A DNA stretch of 64,000 bases from Symsagittifera roscoffensis (lineage: Eukaryota > Xenacoelomorpha > Acoela > Convolutidae): assembly GCF_963678635.1 (NCBI RefSeq), contig NC_087071.1, forward strand, positions 43,193,965 through 43,257,964, given 5' to 3'. Both the position numbers and the translations under genes were made by a program. Below are positions 1 to 10,576 of the stretch, one piece after another (the first letter of the stretch is position 1; each line of letters starts with the position of its first letter). The notes beneath the pieces are model-generated. The model did no database searches and had not been told where the DNA came from. It saw only the letters and a program-made list of their open reading frames with translations.

Positions 1-430
1 TTGTCAGAGTTTTCTCAGGTTGTGCATATCCTTTTAGTTTACGAGAGAGGCAATTTTCGAGATTTTTCAATAATTTCTGGAAAAATCAAATAAGGAAAAT
101 TTCTCAAATTTTGAAATTCTCACACTGTAGGTGGGTGCTGTCAGAGTACTCTCAGGGGTTGCGAATGTTGCCTCCAAATCTCACTTCTCTAATCTTTGTA
201 GTTTTCGAGATATGACGTTTTTTATAATTTTTTCAAAAAATTTTCAAAAACTTAGATTTTAAAAGTTTCTAAAACGTTGAAGTTCTCATTCCTATTGTTG
301 GATATTATGAGGGTACTCTCAGCAGTTGCGGATCTTGCCTCTGATTATGGCTGCTCAAATCTTTGTAGTTTTCGAGATATGACGTTTTTTAGGATTTTTT
401 TCAACCAATTTCAAAAAAAGTGTATTGGTT
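1..430. repeat. diverged satellite-like repeat, left block
   Basis: About two and a half units of roughly 165-180 bases. Each unit carries a variant of TTTGTAGTTTTCGAGATATG followed by a T-rich stretch, and a variant of GTCAGAGTACTCTCAG. The same family occurs in the same orientation at 16250-16690. Units are well diverged from each other, so this is an old array rather than a fresh one. No coding potential is visible. Confidence 0.6.
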
Positions 431-434
431 TTAG

Positions 435-863
435 AATTTGAAGCCAATAATTAAAAAGTCGAAGGAAACCAGGAAACTCAGCAAACTCCCACTTTCTCTG
501 CGGTTTGGTAATATGACAGGAGTCTTCGCAAACCTAAGGCCGGCCAAGGAAGAGCTGCAAAAAGTTTTTCCGAAGGTTGCCAGGATAAATTTTTGTGGGC
601 AGCGGCCCAACCAAAACACGATGAATGGTTGGCTGAACTTTGGAAATGCAAAAGACTGTGCAGATGCCATGAAGTTAATTGAAGAAAAATCGCCTTTGGG
701 AATAAAAATCCTAAAAATTGGAGAGACTGCTGAGAAAGTTTTCAAAAAAAATTTGCCCGTTCAAAAAAAATCTCGTGGTCGTCCACTTCCTCGTGGAGTA
801 CCCTGGCACATTGTTTTCCAAGAGGATATATCGTACTGGCCTGAGCTATCAATATGGTTTTGA
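435..863 (+). CDS. candidate terminal exon, RRM-like protein (partial)
   Basis: A 142-codon open frame follows directly after a plausible 3' splice site (GGTTTTAG ending at 434) and ends in TGA at 861-863. The part from about residue 28 to 100 resembles an RNA-recognition motif: a short strand with GVFANL, a helix with AKEELQKVF, a strand with GWLNFGNAKDCADAM that could correspond to RNP1, and a closing strand GIKILKI. Lysine and arginine are abundant on both sides. There is no ATG near the exon start (the first in frame is at 513), which fits a 3' exon of a gene whose earlier exons lie outside the window. The RRM assignment rests on pattern only. It may be a decayed gene fragment. Confidence 0.4.
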   Translation, partial: NLKPIIKKSKETRKLSKLPLSLRFGNMTGVFANLRPAKEELQKVFPKVARINFCGQRPNQNTMNGWLNFGNAKDCADAMKLIEEKSPLGIKILKIGETAEKVFKKNLPVQKKSRGRPLPRGVPWHIVFQEDISYWPELSIWF

Positions 864-1169
864 ACTTATGTGTTTTGAGTGAAGAAATAGCTGAATATAT
901 TCATGATCTTGTCTTTTCAATTTTTTTCCATGAAAAGTCTTATAATTGTTCAAGCTCAAATTTACTTTTTGCGATTTGATTTATTGTTTTATCAGATTCA
1001 GTTTTTTTTCTTCGTTAAAAGGAAGGGAAACTCCGCTGTTGAACAGGAAAAATGTGAAGGTCACGAAAAATGATCATCGACTTCTCGTTTGTTTCAAAAG
1101 TGGAATTTTTTATTGTCAGACTTCCCAGCGAAATAAAAGTTTACCTTTCAATCCGGTTTTCTCAAATTG

Positions 1170-1225
1170 TATGTATGTATGTATGTATGTATGTATGTAT
1201 GTATGTATGTATATATGTATGTATG

Positions 1226-1259
<34 letters not shown>

Positions 1260-1273
1260 TGTATGTATGTATG
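1170..1273. repeat. (GTAT)n microsatellite
   Basis: About 26 tandem GTAT tetramers, interrupted twice by ATAT. The tandem Met-Tyr-Val-Cys open frames across it are by-products of the repeat. Confidence 0.95.
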
Positions 1274-1911
1274 GATAATGCGAATTTTTCCAATCTCTGA
1301 TCTTCGAATTCTTCTTTTCCGTCTTCGGATTAATAACAGGTTTTGAGTTTAGTTTATCCGTCTACTGATACTAGGAACTTAGGAATTGGGTCGGTTTTTT
1401 CAACCAATTTTAATTACCTCAAAACAAGCTCATAGAAAGTGAAATGTGGTACGAAGTTGCTAAAGAAGAAAATACTGTAAGTTTAGAGAAAGATGGGAAA
1501 CTTATATTATTTTTCAAATTTGTTGAGTGTTTAGAATGTTTTCATATATCAGTTTGGTCAAACTTTCTCTGTGTTACTTGCACAGCAACCGGCTATCTTT
1601 TTTGTGCGGGAAAACTTGCCACGCATAATTTTTTTGTGTTACGTTTTCCGCACAATGAATAAAATCTTCAAAGCGCGCATAATTTAGTCCAGAACATGAC
1701 CGATTTGGCAATATTCAAACCCCCATAACTTAAAAAATAAAAATCGGGTATTAAATAACTTTTTGAACTGAATTTAAGAGCTGCAAGAAGTCCCGTTTCA
1801 GATTAATTAACTTCGTTCAGATTCGTTGACCGAAAAAGATATTGACAACATTTTTGCATTAATTATACTTCATCACTGATTTCAGCACGTAAGTGTCGAA
1901 GAAAAACTAAA

Positions 1912-1984
1912 CAAAACTGCTCGTATCAGGACGAAGCCCTGAATGTTCCGATTGCATTTTAAGGCTTATGGAGCAGTGATAACA
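1912..1984 (-). mobile_element. terminal-hairpin repeat family, 3'-end fragment
   Basis: Matches the last ~70 bases of the complete copies at 3804-4326 and 30700-31205 in reverse orientation. It includes the conserved end ACTGCTCGTATCAGG and the GAAGCCCTGA half of the hairpin. Confidence 0.7.
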
Positions 1985-2860
1985 CATAAAAATTCAATGA
2001 AATAAAACAAAATGAAAGAAGTTTCTAAATTCTAATTGTTTAAAAATTTTAAAATTTAATATTTCTAATCATAAATAAGAGACTCAAAAGTTATGAAAAG
2101 TCCAATAACTTGTAAAACATGCTTTGAATTTGAAGATTTCTTCGAAAAAGTTTTCAAATAATCATATTTTCCTTTTTTTGACAAATTGTTCGACTTGAAG
2201 TCCCTAATTATACGATTCGGCTTGAAGTCCTGTCGGCTTGATGTCAGGCACCCCTTAAAATTAGTGGATGATATAATGGAGACCATCCTAATTCGAAGTA
2301 CAAAATTCTCACCCAAAGACAACACTTTAAGTTGTCGTAAGCAGACTGATTTTATCGCTGATTTTCTTCCAATAAAATGTACGATAAAGCTCTGGGCTTC
2401 AACTGGACGCTGTAGGTTGTAGGGGAAAACAATTTGGAATTTTGTTGTCTGCTTCATTATTTTTATAAATCAATTGCAATTCATTTATTGTCAGTACGGG
2501 TAGGGGACTAAAACAGGTCGCACGACTGGATAATCTCTTACTATTTGTTTCAAATGATGTGAGCGTGTTAGAAATTTTTGTTCGTTTTTCTAGAATCAAG
2601 TGGGAATTTAATAGTTTGTTTTTCCATCGTGACTTAGGCATTTAGGCTTCTTAAAAATACTAGATGATTTAATGGAGGAATTTCTAATGCGAAGTACAAA
2701 AAAAGCAAAAAGTCTCAGCCACATAAGGCACTTTAAGTTTTCTTAAGCCGACAGATTTTATCGCTAATATTTTCATTTTATATAAAATAAACTCTGATTT
2801 GCTTACAACATTTTTGCGCTGTGGGTTTTTCTCGGAAGATAGTCGCCGATTTTTTGTTTT

Positions 2861-3093
2861 ATTGTTCCGACTTTCGATACGAAAATAACGGAATATTTGT
2901 GCTCGGGTGGGTTTTTTTTTCTTCAGACAAATTTCGACTTTTTAACTAGCCATTTTTGACAAAATTTTAAAATATCATTCGAAAGGTATTGTTGTCCTGC
3001 GCTCAAATTTGAAAAGATATTCCACCTGTGATCATTTTTGGTAATGTTACGGGTGTTCAAAGATTGCCATTTTTGCCAATTTGGAACAATGCT
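2861..3093 (+). mobile_element. terminal-hairpin repeat family, 5' half
   Basis: Begins ATTGTTCCGACTTTCGATAC like the complete copies and continues through the shared blocks TTTTTAACTAGCC and AGATATTCCACCTGTGATCA. It stops after CCAATTTGGAACAA, so the 3' half is missing. Confidence 0.75.
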
Positions 3094-3803
3094 GATTGAG
3101 GGGCTATGTTGATAGTTTGAGCATCATCCGATATAAAAATAGCGGGTTATTTTTTTCAAGAAAAATTATATCTTTTTACGCATGTTCTCTGGGAGCTGTT
3201 TTTTCAGGAGGAGCAAAAATTGAGATTAAAGCGTGAGTGTATTGAAGCGTGACCTTTATCCGGAGGTTATGGGTGGGGGTGTGATCACATTACTATCATT
3301 GTCTCAATAAGGGTTATTTGAAAGATACCTGCCATCACTTATATTTTCACTTTCCATCTCATCTGTTTATTAATAATAACTATCAAGTTTAACTAAAGTT
3401 CAATGATATTGGTCACATCCTTCTTATTTGTGGACCATAGCACAAGTAGTGTTACATCGCTTTTTTCTAACACCTGAAGACTTATTCAAATAGTTGTTAA
3501 TTTGATTACTTTTTCCGCATTGATAATCAAAGCTAAGTTATTCCGCTGTTCGAGATCTCTTGCCCGTTAAATTTAAAGTGTTTATTGTTGTTTACCAGGT
3601 AAGTTTCAACATCCAAGTCCAAATTGAACTAATTCACGTTTAGAACTGCTGAAACTTGAAGCACAAAAAGTTTGAAACCGAAAGGGTCAAAATATAAAAC
3701 CGTTCAACCCAATAGATTTCTAGCTATCTTTTCCATAAAGATTTTTAAATTTTTGAATTAAATTTTAGCATTTTAAGTAGGCTTGATTATTTTACTCTTG
3801 GTT

Positions 3804-4326
3804 ATTGTTCCGACTTTCGATACGAAAGTAACGGACTATTTGTGCTCGGGGTGGGTTTTTTTTCTTCAGACAAATTTCGACTTTTTAACTAGCCTTTTTT
3901 GACGGAATGTTTTTATATCAATCGAAAGGTATTGTTGTCCTGATCTCTAATTTGAAAAGATATTTCACCTGTGATCTTTTTTTGTAAAGTTATGGGGGTT
4001 TAAAGTTTGCCATTTTGGCCAATTTGGGACAATAAACGCGCGATATATTTCGCGCTATTAACGCGTAAGAGGAGAGTTAATCCGTCTTATAAATCGTTCC
4101 AAATTGGTTGCAAGAAGCTTATTTACCAGAATTGATTTGTTACAAGGTGCGAAATAATCTTTTTTTTTATATGTGTGGTAAAATGATTTTCATGAGAAAG
4201 TTCAAATTTAATTTTTTTTTTTCATTTCATTTCACTACATCTATTTTTTCAATTGTTATCACTGCTCCGTAAACCTTAAAAGGCAGTCGAAACATTCAGG
4301 GCTTCGCCCTGATACGAGCAGTCTTG
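3804..4326 (+). mobile_element. terminal-hairpin repeat family, complete copy
   Basis: A ~520-base non-coding interspersed element. Near the 5' end, TTCCG-A-CTTTCG-ATA-CGAAAG-TAA-CGGA folds into a hairpin (3808-3836). Near the 3' end TCAGGGC-TTC-GCCCTGA (4296-4312) forms a second hairpin, followed by TACGAGCAGTCTTG. A TGTTCCGACT block near the 5' end recurs inverted near the 3' end (AGTCGAAACA here, AGTCGGAACA at 31165). The ends resemble the subterminal inverted repeats and 3' stem-loop of non-autonomous Helentron/DINE-type elements. That class is an inference, since no CTRR end is seen. Confidence 0.7.
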
Positions 4327-5290
4327 TTTATTTTAAATTTCGCAAGATGCGTTTTCTCAACAAACAAATCAAGTGTTTTTCTGTTTTCTTTTGTTCATTG
4401 ACTCTTTTCCGACTGTCAATTGGCTATGTTCGTGTAATTAATTCCAGAGTACCTGGTAGTTTCTGTGTAATGTTTATGAAAAGTTCAGCAGTTTGTTCCA
4501 ATATGCCCATATCATAGAATTTTTTTTGATGGCAACATATGGTTTAATTGATTTAGAAAAGCTCAGAAAAGCTATTTGGTCTTCGAACTAAAGAAATGCC
4601 GATTAATTATTCAAAATTGAAAATTTTTTCTGGTTCGTGAAACTCCTTGATCCTCCGCTGGCTCAATGTATTACTGTTGTTTCTGTTTGTTGTTGTTGTT
4701 AGCTGCTCAAATATATCGTTTCGTCAGCAGTTCCGACTGCCTTTTAATGTCTATGTAGCAGTAATAACAAGAAAAAAAATAAATTTAGGTAAATTGAAAT
4801 TTTTTGTGAAAATCATCCCACATACGCCATATAAAATACAAAGGGATAGATTTCGCTCCTAGTAACAAATCAATTATTGCAAATAAGCTTCCTTCAACCA
4901 ATTTGTAACGACTTCTAAGACAGATTACATCTCCGCTTACGCGTTAATAGAGCTAATAGCACGAAATAATGCAAGTAAAAAACAGTCCCATATAAAACAG
5001 TTCAATACAAAATAGCCCAAAAAATAATCCGGCATTTAAGAAAAGTGAAAACAAATGGTCTAAAAAGTTGTAAATATAATCGAATCCCATTCAACGTTCA
5101 GATTCGTTCAGACAACAAAATTGAACTGAAACTGGATTTAATTCCATTTTTTCTCGCCAAAACAAACTGCATTCTATATTTCATTTCGTATCCATTATAA
5201 TGGCATTTATAATAAATAGGAAATCACATAAAAATGGGTTTTTTCCATTTTGTTTCCCGCGCCGTGCAAAAGTTTGCAAGATTTTCTGTA
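4327..5290. other. gene-poor stretch with partial repeat copy
   Basis: No gene recognised. A reversed partial copy of the terminal-hairpin family spans about 4724-4985, keeping GTTCCGACTGCC, CGCCATATAAAA and CTCCGCTTACGCGTTAATAG. The remainder is AT-rich and unassigned up to the start of the 305-bp array. Confidence 0.5.
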
Positions 5291-7260
5291 TTTATCAAGT
5301 GAGTCATGAATAAAACAAGATATTAAGATGAAGATGGTTAGGGAAAATTTGTAATTCGTTTTGTTGGAAGTCATTGAGTTTTGTCATGGATGTGCATATG
5401 GACGCTTATGTGAGCCACACAACCGTGTTTTTGCTTGATGATGGAAGGCAAGCGTTCCAATAAAAAGATAACCAATTTAGTTTTGAAAAATTAGTGCAAG
5501 GCTATATGATCTTCAGGCATTGTCATGCATGTGTATATATACACTCATTCGAGTCATCTGGTCGTTTTTCTGTTACATTAAGACTAGGTGATGATTTCAC
5601 TTTGGTCATTAATAAAACAAGATATTAAGATGAAGAAGGTTAGGGAAATTTTGTGAACTTATTTTGTTGGAAGTCATTAAGCTTTGTCATGGATGTGTAT
5701 ATGGACGCTTATGTGAGCCACACAACCGTGTTTTTGCTTGATGATGGAAAGCAAGCGTTCCAATAAAAAGATAACCAATTTCATTTTGAAAAAATAGTGC
5801 AAGGCTATGTGATCTTCAGGCATTGTCATGGATGTGTATATATACACTCATTCGAGTCATCTAGTCGTTTTTCTGTTACATTAAGACTAGGTGATGATTT
5901 CACTTTGATCATTAATAAAACAAGATATTAAGATGAAAATGGTTAGGGAAAATTTGTGAACTCTTTTGTTGGAAGTCATTAAGCTTGGTCATGGATGTGT
6001 ATATGGACGCTTATGTGAGCCACACAACCGTGTTTTTGCTTGATGATGGAAGGCAATCATTCCAATAAAAAAATAACCAATTTCATTCGAAAAAATAATG
6101 CAAGGCTATGTGATCTTCAGGCATTGTCATGGATGTGTATATCTACACTCATTCGAGTCCTCTAGTCGTTTTTCTGTTACATTAAGACTAGGTGATGATT
6201 TCACTTTGATCATTAATAAAACAAGATATTAAGATGAAGATGGATAGGGAAAATTTGTGAACTCATTTGTTGGAAGTCATTAACCTTTGTCATGGATGTG
6301 TATATGGACGCTTATGTGAGCCACACAACCGTGTTTTTGCTTGATGATGGAAAGCAAGCGTTCCAATAAAAAGATAACCACTTTCATTTTGAAAAAATAA
6401 TGCAAGGCTATGTGATCTTCAGGCATTGTCATGGATGTGTATATATACACTCATTCGAGTCATCTAGTCGTTTTTGCTGTTACATTAAGACTAGGTGATG
6501 ATTTCACTTTGATCATTAATAAAACAAGATATTAAGATGAAGATGGTTAGGGAAAATTTGTGAACTCATTTGTTGGAAGTCATTAAGCTTTGTCATGGAT
6601 GTGTATATGGACGCTTATGTGAGCCTCACAACCGTGTTTTTGCTTGATGATGGAAAGCAAGCGTTCGAATAAAAAGATAACCAATTTCAATTTGAAAAAA
6701 TAGTGCAAGGCTATGTGATCTTCAGGCATTGTCATGGATGTGTATATATACACTCATTCGAGTCATCTAGTCGTTTTTCTGTTACATTAAGACTAGGTGA
6801 TGATTTCACTTTGATCATTAATAAACATTAATTTCACTTTGATCATTTCACTTTGATCATTAAGATGAAGATGGTTAGGGAAAATTTGTGAACTCATTTG
6901 TTGGAAGTCATTAAGCTTTGTCATGAATGTGGATATGGACGCTTATATGAGGCACACAACCGTGTTTTTGCTTGATGATGGAAGGCAATTGTTCCAATAA
7001 AAGGATAACCAATTTGGTTTTGAAAAAAAGTGCAAGGCTTTGTGATCTTCAGGCATTGTCATGGATGTGTATGTATACACTAATTCGAGTCACATAGTCG
7101 TTTTTCTGTTACAATAAGACTAGGTGATGATCTCACTTTGGTCATGAATAAATTAAGATAATAAGATGAAGATGGTCAGTGAAAAATTGTGAACTGATTT
7201 TGTCGGAGCTCATAAAGCTTCGGTATGGATTTGTATATGGACTTTTATATGAGCCACACA
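5291..7260. repeat. ~305-bp tandem array upstream of the transposon genes
   Basis: Six to seven head-to-tail units, each containing AAACAAGATATTAAGATGAA, CATGGATGTGTATATGGACG, CCACACAACCGTGTTTTTGC and CACTCATTCGAGTCATCTAG. Inner units differ at only a few positions. The outermost units are more diverged, and the unit near 6825-6860 has an internal rearrangement with a short duplicated TTTCACTTTGATCAT. No coding potential. It ends about 280 bases before the first ORF of the 7.5-15.7 kb cluster and is not found elsewhere in the window. It may be subterminal or regulatory sequence of that element. Confidence 0.9.
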
Positions 7261-7544
7261 GCTGTGTTTGCTTTATGATGAAGATAATCGGGTAACGATA
7301 AATTTATCATAATTACTTGAAACTTGTTACAACTTAGTTAATTCAGAAGCAAGGCGTTAATTTGTATTTGTTTTGTCCTCGTAATTCATTCCCAATAACT
7401 TTGTCTACTTTTTTTTGAACTTTTTCTAATTTTTTTTGATTGCTGTCATTATTTTTTGATTGTTGTTTTTGGAGTTTTGTTAAGTTTTAACTTTCTTCTT
7501 CGAGTGAGAAGGAATCAATAAGTAGCGCTATTGTGCAGGCTATC

Positions 7545-7805
7545 ATGAGGATGATGATTGGTTGTGGTTGGTTTTGTCTACCTCAAATGGAAGGTACATT
7601 TGGCTGCCATGTCTGATTTTTTTCAGTTTTTCTTTCGTTTTTAGATCTCATTATGACTTCATCTGAGAGAGACGCTTTCCCGAATTTCCCAATTGATTCA
7701 AGCCTGATAAACTGTGACAACACTAACGAAAGCAGCGCAGAGGCTCCACTCAGTTCAACAGACAAGACTCAGATCACCTTGAAAAAGTTATTTCCTTCTG
7801 CTTAA
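7545..7805 (+). CDS. small Ser/Asp/Asn-rich ORF at the head of the cluster
   Basis: Proposed exons are 7545-7593 and 7645-7805, separated by a 51-base intron (GGAAG|GTACAT ... CGTTTTTAG), giving a 69-aa product. If transcription or trans-splicing begins at the 3' splice site ending at 7644, the ATG at 7653 lies 8 bases downstream and gives 50 aa. The peptide is polar, rich in Ser, Asp, Asn and Glu, and has no recognised domain. An AATAAA overlaps the stop codon at 7804-7809, which argues for a separate transcript end. Alternatively, a weak donor inside the last codons (AAAAA|GTTATT) would splice in the right phase onto the exon starting at 7893, making this the N-terminus of the kinase protein. 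Confidence 0.35.
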
Positions 7806-7875
7806 TAAAATCAATAGTTTTCAAAGTGGGATGAATGCCTCAATAAAAGTGAAACAAAATTTTAAGTTTTAAGTA

Positions 7876-9377
7876 ATGTTTAATTTTTCTAGGAAACGAT
7901 CTCACAGTAGGTCTGAAGAAGCAAAGAAAAGAAGAGCCCAAATAAGCGAGTCGAGAAAGCGCCAGAAAGTAAAACTAGATCTGCTTGCTGAAACAGCCAG
8001 ACGAGAGACTGCTAATGGTTTCATGAACTACTTCCATGAGCAGTGGACTGAAGCGAATTCCAATCATAAAGAGGCCATGGAGAAGGTCGATGAGTTGAAA
8101 AGCAGGGTCTTGCATCAGGAGAAGACAATCGTTCTACTTCAAAAAAGCCGTAATCAGGTGAGTCTTTTATACCTTTGCAATTGCGTTACAATCTTGGTTT
8201 TGCTTGGACGATTAAATTGTTTTTTTTACAAGAGCTCAAAATTAACATATGTTGTTATTTGTTCTGATAGGAATAAGTGAGTTGAGATTTTCGAACTTTC
8301 ATAATTTTTTGAATGGATAAAATAATTATCGGCTTGATTTTGTTTAGAGTGAAAGTGTCCTTTGTGTTAAAAAATCAGGCAAAGAATTGAAGATGACAGC
8401 TGCGACCAATGATATTTGTGCCGGCAATGACGGCACAATTCAGAGAATGAATCTATCGCGTTCACTCCCCGAGCCAATTCATTTCAAATCTTTCAACATA
8501 CAAGTAAACAGGAAATTCATAGGTCAGGGTAGATTTGGACGTATTGTGAAGTGTTCCTTTGCTAAAGTTCAAGCAGTAGTTAAAGAGTGTCCTCCGTTCT
8601 ACAGCAGGGATTTGTATTTGGAAGCACAAATTGCTGCGTTGGTACTCCAAACCCCTAAATCGGAAGACCAGAATTTTTTCTTGGGCCTCTTTGGGCTGTT
8701 GAATGAATATCAGCTAGTTCTGGAATATTTCAATGGCGCATCAGTAACCGAGCACAGGGAAAAGAGCATGACAAATAACTGGTTAGCACGAGCAAACGAA
8801 ACCCTTAAAGCTGTCCAGTTCTTGCACTCTAGAAACGTAAGTTGTTTGGGTCAAAATAATCGATTTTTTTATCATATCCTTTTTTCGAATCTAAATACTG
8901 GTCCCCACTTGAATTTTCGCAGCGTTCAATTAAATTTTTTTTAACATTTGAAATAAGTTATCGTTTCAGATCCTTCATCTAGACCTCCATTGTGGAAATG
9001 TGATGTACTCTGGGAATAGCACTAGAGTAATTGATTTTGGAAAAGCGACAGCCTTAGCCTATCCAATAACATACAAATTGACTCCCAAAATGAGAGAGAA
9101 GCACAATTTACAACACAGCCATGTAGAATGGGAATTGCGAAACTTGAGAGATGCAAAAACTGTTCCAGCTTCAGATGTTTTTAGCCTTGGTTATGTTTTT
9201 GACGAAATTGCTAGAACCTGCATTTGCTCTGAGGAAGAGAAGATGGTGGTTGGGTATCTCGCGTCACAGTGTTTGAAGAGAAGAGAAAATCGCGCTTCTA
9301 TCAAGATGTTGCTTGGAAACCTAAAGGAAAAAAAAGACTGCAAAGCTCGAAAGAGCTGTACAGCAATATGGCAGTAG
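7876..9377 (+). CDS. coiled-coil protein kinase encoded in the transposon cluster
   Basis: Exons 7876-8157, 8348-8836 and 8970-9377 (all junctions phase 0, donors GTGAGT and GTAAGT, acceptors TTTAG and TTTCAG) give 392 aa. Residues about 5-35 are very basic (KKRRAQ, RKRQK). Residues 40-94 look like a coiled coil. The kinase domain runs from about 148 to 380. It has a glycine loop GQGRFG at 153-158, the VAIK-type lysine K173, catalytic loop HLDLHCGNVM with D262 and N267, DFG at 279-281, and a helix-F motif SDVFSLGYVFDE. Every residue needed for phosphotransfer is present, so it is probably an active Ser/Thr-type kinase, although the usual HRD arginine is Leu and the APE motif is not clear. A 3' splice site (TTTTTCTAG, ending 7892) lies inside the first codons, so the true first exon could be upstream. 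It sits 435 bases before the next ORF on the same strand. Confidence 0.8.
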
Positions 9378-9812
9378 TTGATCTATGTTCGGAATGAAAC
9401 ATGTGTCCTGATTTCATTTGTTCTTCCAACTCGAAAAACAATGATATGATAAGTTTCATTTGAACTTAAGCAACGTTTTTGATTAAAATTTCTTTGTTCG
9501 GTGTTTTTCTGCTGATGCAGTTTTGAGTCGATTGTACGCAATGGAAGAAATTATATTCTGTTAGTATATAGGATTTTCGAACGCCTGGTGTTGACAAAAA
9601 ATAATTCAGTTTCCCAAACGCTTCCATTTTAAGGATGTGTAACCTTCAATAGTTTGATAAACTTTTTAAACAGCCGGCACGTTAGTGAAATTGAAGGAAT
9701 TTGTTTATTACAGTCCATTTGTGTTAACAATTGCCTGATAGGTCTTTTTGAAGTAACCTAACTTAAATAATTTGATTGGTTTTTGAAAATTTTTTGTTGT
9801 TACAGATAGACT
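9378..9812. other. intergenic spacer between kinase and 140-aa ORF
   Basis: No ORF recognised. Contains an ATTAAA at about 9482 that could be the kinase polyadenylation signal. Ends with the polypyrimidine-rich 3' splice site TTTTTTGTTGTTACAG (AG at 9804-9805), seven bases before the next ATG. Confidence 0.5.
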
Positions 9813-10235
9813 ATGTCGCAAAACTCGAATCAATCATCACGACCTCAGCGCTGTAACAAAGGAATAAGTTCGCAGTCACGATATCTGGACGACGAAATTT
9901 TAATCAAAGAAGCAAAATTGTATACATGGGTGTTCTACTGCAAACACGATGAGCATGCTTTCACCCTCCCGTACAATAGTGTTCTCTGGCCGTCCTATTT
10001 GAATCTAGAAGCTAAATTGATGCTGAAGGAAAAAGAGCACGTTTCCTTTACAACTAGCGGAGACAAAACGTTCACAGCGTCGTTGGTGACTAAGATTGTC
10101 AATAATCGAGTTAAGGAAGCAACAGAGGTTGTACGCAATAAAGTTCAAGCCGCTGACAGAAGTCTGGTTGATATCACTTTTGAGTTAGTGCCTCTTAGCA
10201 AAATACAGTTTTTAGATTGTATCATAGACAAATGA
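9813..10235 (+). CDS. 140-aa protein, possible SH3/Tudor-like small beta domain
   Basis: Single-exon ORF; the ATG lies 7 bases after a strong 3' splice site. Residues 1-25 are polar and disordered. Residues about 35-95 alternate in a beta-strand pattern: YTWVFYCK, HAFTLPYNSVLW, EHVSFTTS, FTASLVTKI. This resembles the small barrel domain often found before BEN domains in animal proteins, where a first strand with W/Y-x-V is followed by an 'IVP' strand and a basic or acidic loop. That similarity is an inference, and no catalytic motif is visible. Its position between the kinase and two BEN genes, on the same strand with short spacers, suggests it works with them. A dimerising or chromatin-reading accessory role is possible but not shown. 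Confidence 0.6.
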   Translation: MSQNSNQSSRPQRCNKGISSQSRYLDDEILIKEAKLYTWVFYCKHDEHAFTLPYNSVLWPSYLNLEAKLMLKEKEHVSFTTSGDKTFTASLVTKIVNNRVKEATEVVRNKVQAADRSLVDITFELVPLSKIQFLDCIIDK

Positions 10236-10576
10236 AATTCTTGCGTAAAATTTCTTGTTCTTGGAGCTCAAAACGTTTTAAAAAACAACCAAAAACTATT
10301 TTGGGAGGTTTTTTTTTCAAGTTACAAAGTATAAAAGCTCCTAACTTTAAGCTAGGGTAAAGTTAGGGTCAAATTAGCGTCAAAATTTGGTCGTTCATGA
10401 TCGCATTATCGGTCATTAATGAAGTTCTCAGCGGCAGATTCTAGTCTAAAGGCTATAGAAACCCAAATGTTTGTTGTTTACGGATTGCAAAAGAGCGAAA
10501 CAACTGTACTAACTGGCTTTCAGTCAACATGTTCATATTGATCTTAGTGCAAGCATTTCTTTTGCTGGTATGATTA
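10236..10576. other. spacer before first BEN gene
   Basis: No gene recognised. It has a small direct repeat (GCTAGGGTAAAGTTAGGGTC) and possible 3' splice sites at about 10524 (GGCTTTCAG) and 10547 (GATCTTAG) upstream of the ATG at 10577. Confidence 0.4.

Larger units (their letters stand above)
864..2850. other. gene-poor stretch with microsatellite and decayed repeats
   Basis: I see no convincing gene here. The stretch holds the GTAT microsatellite (1170-1273), a 3'-end fragment of the terminal-hairpin family (1912-1984), and two diverged copies of one segment (about 2210-2365 and 2660-2770). Both of those copies contain TGATATAATGGA-like and CACTTTAAGTT-like blocks. The short open frames here have no coding-like composition. 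Confidence 0.5.

Noticed and set aside
946-1300. ORFs of repeated Met-Tyr-Val-Cys
   Set aside because: They are translations of the GTAT microsatellite.
5291-7260. CRISPR-like array
   Set aside because: Units are ~305 bases with no short-repeat/spacer pattern, and the genome is eukaryotic.
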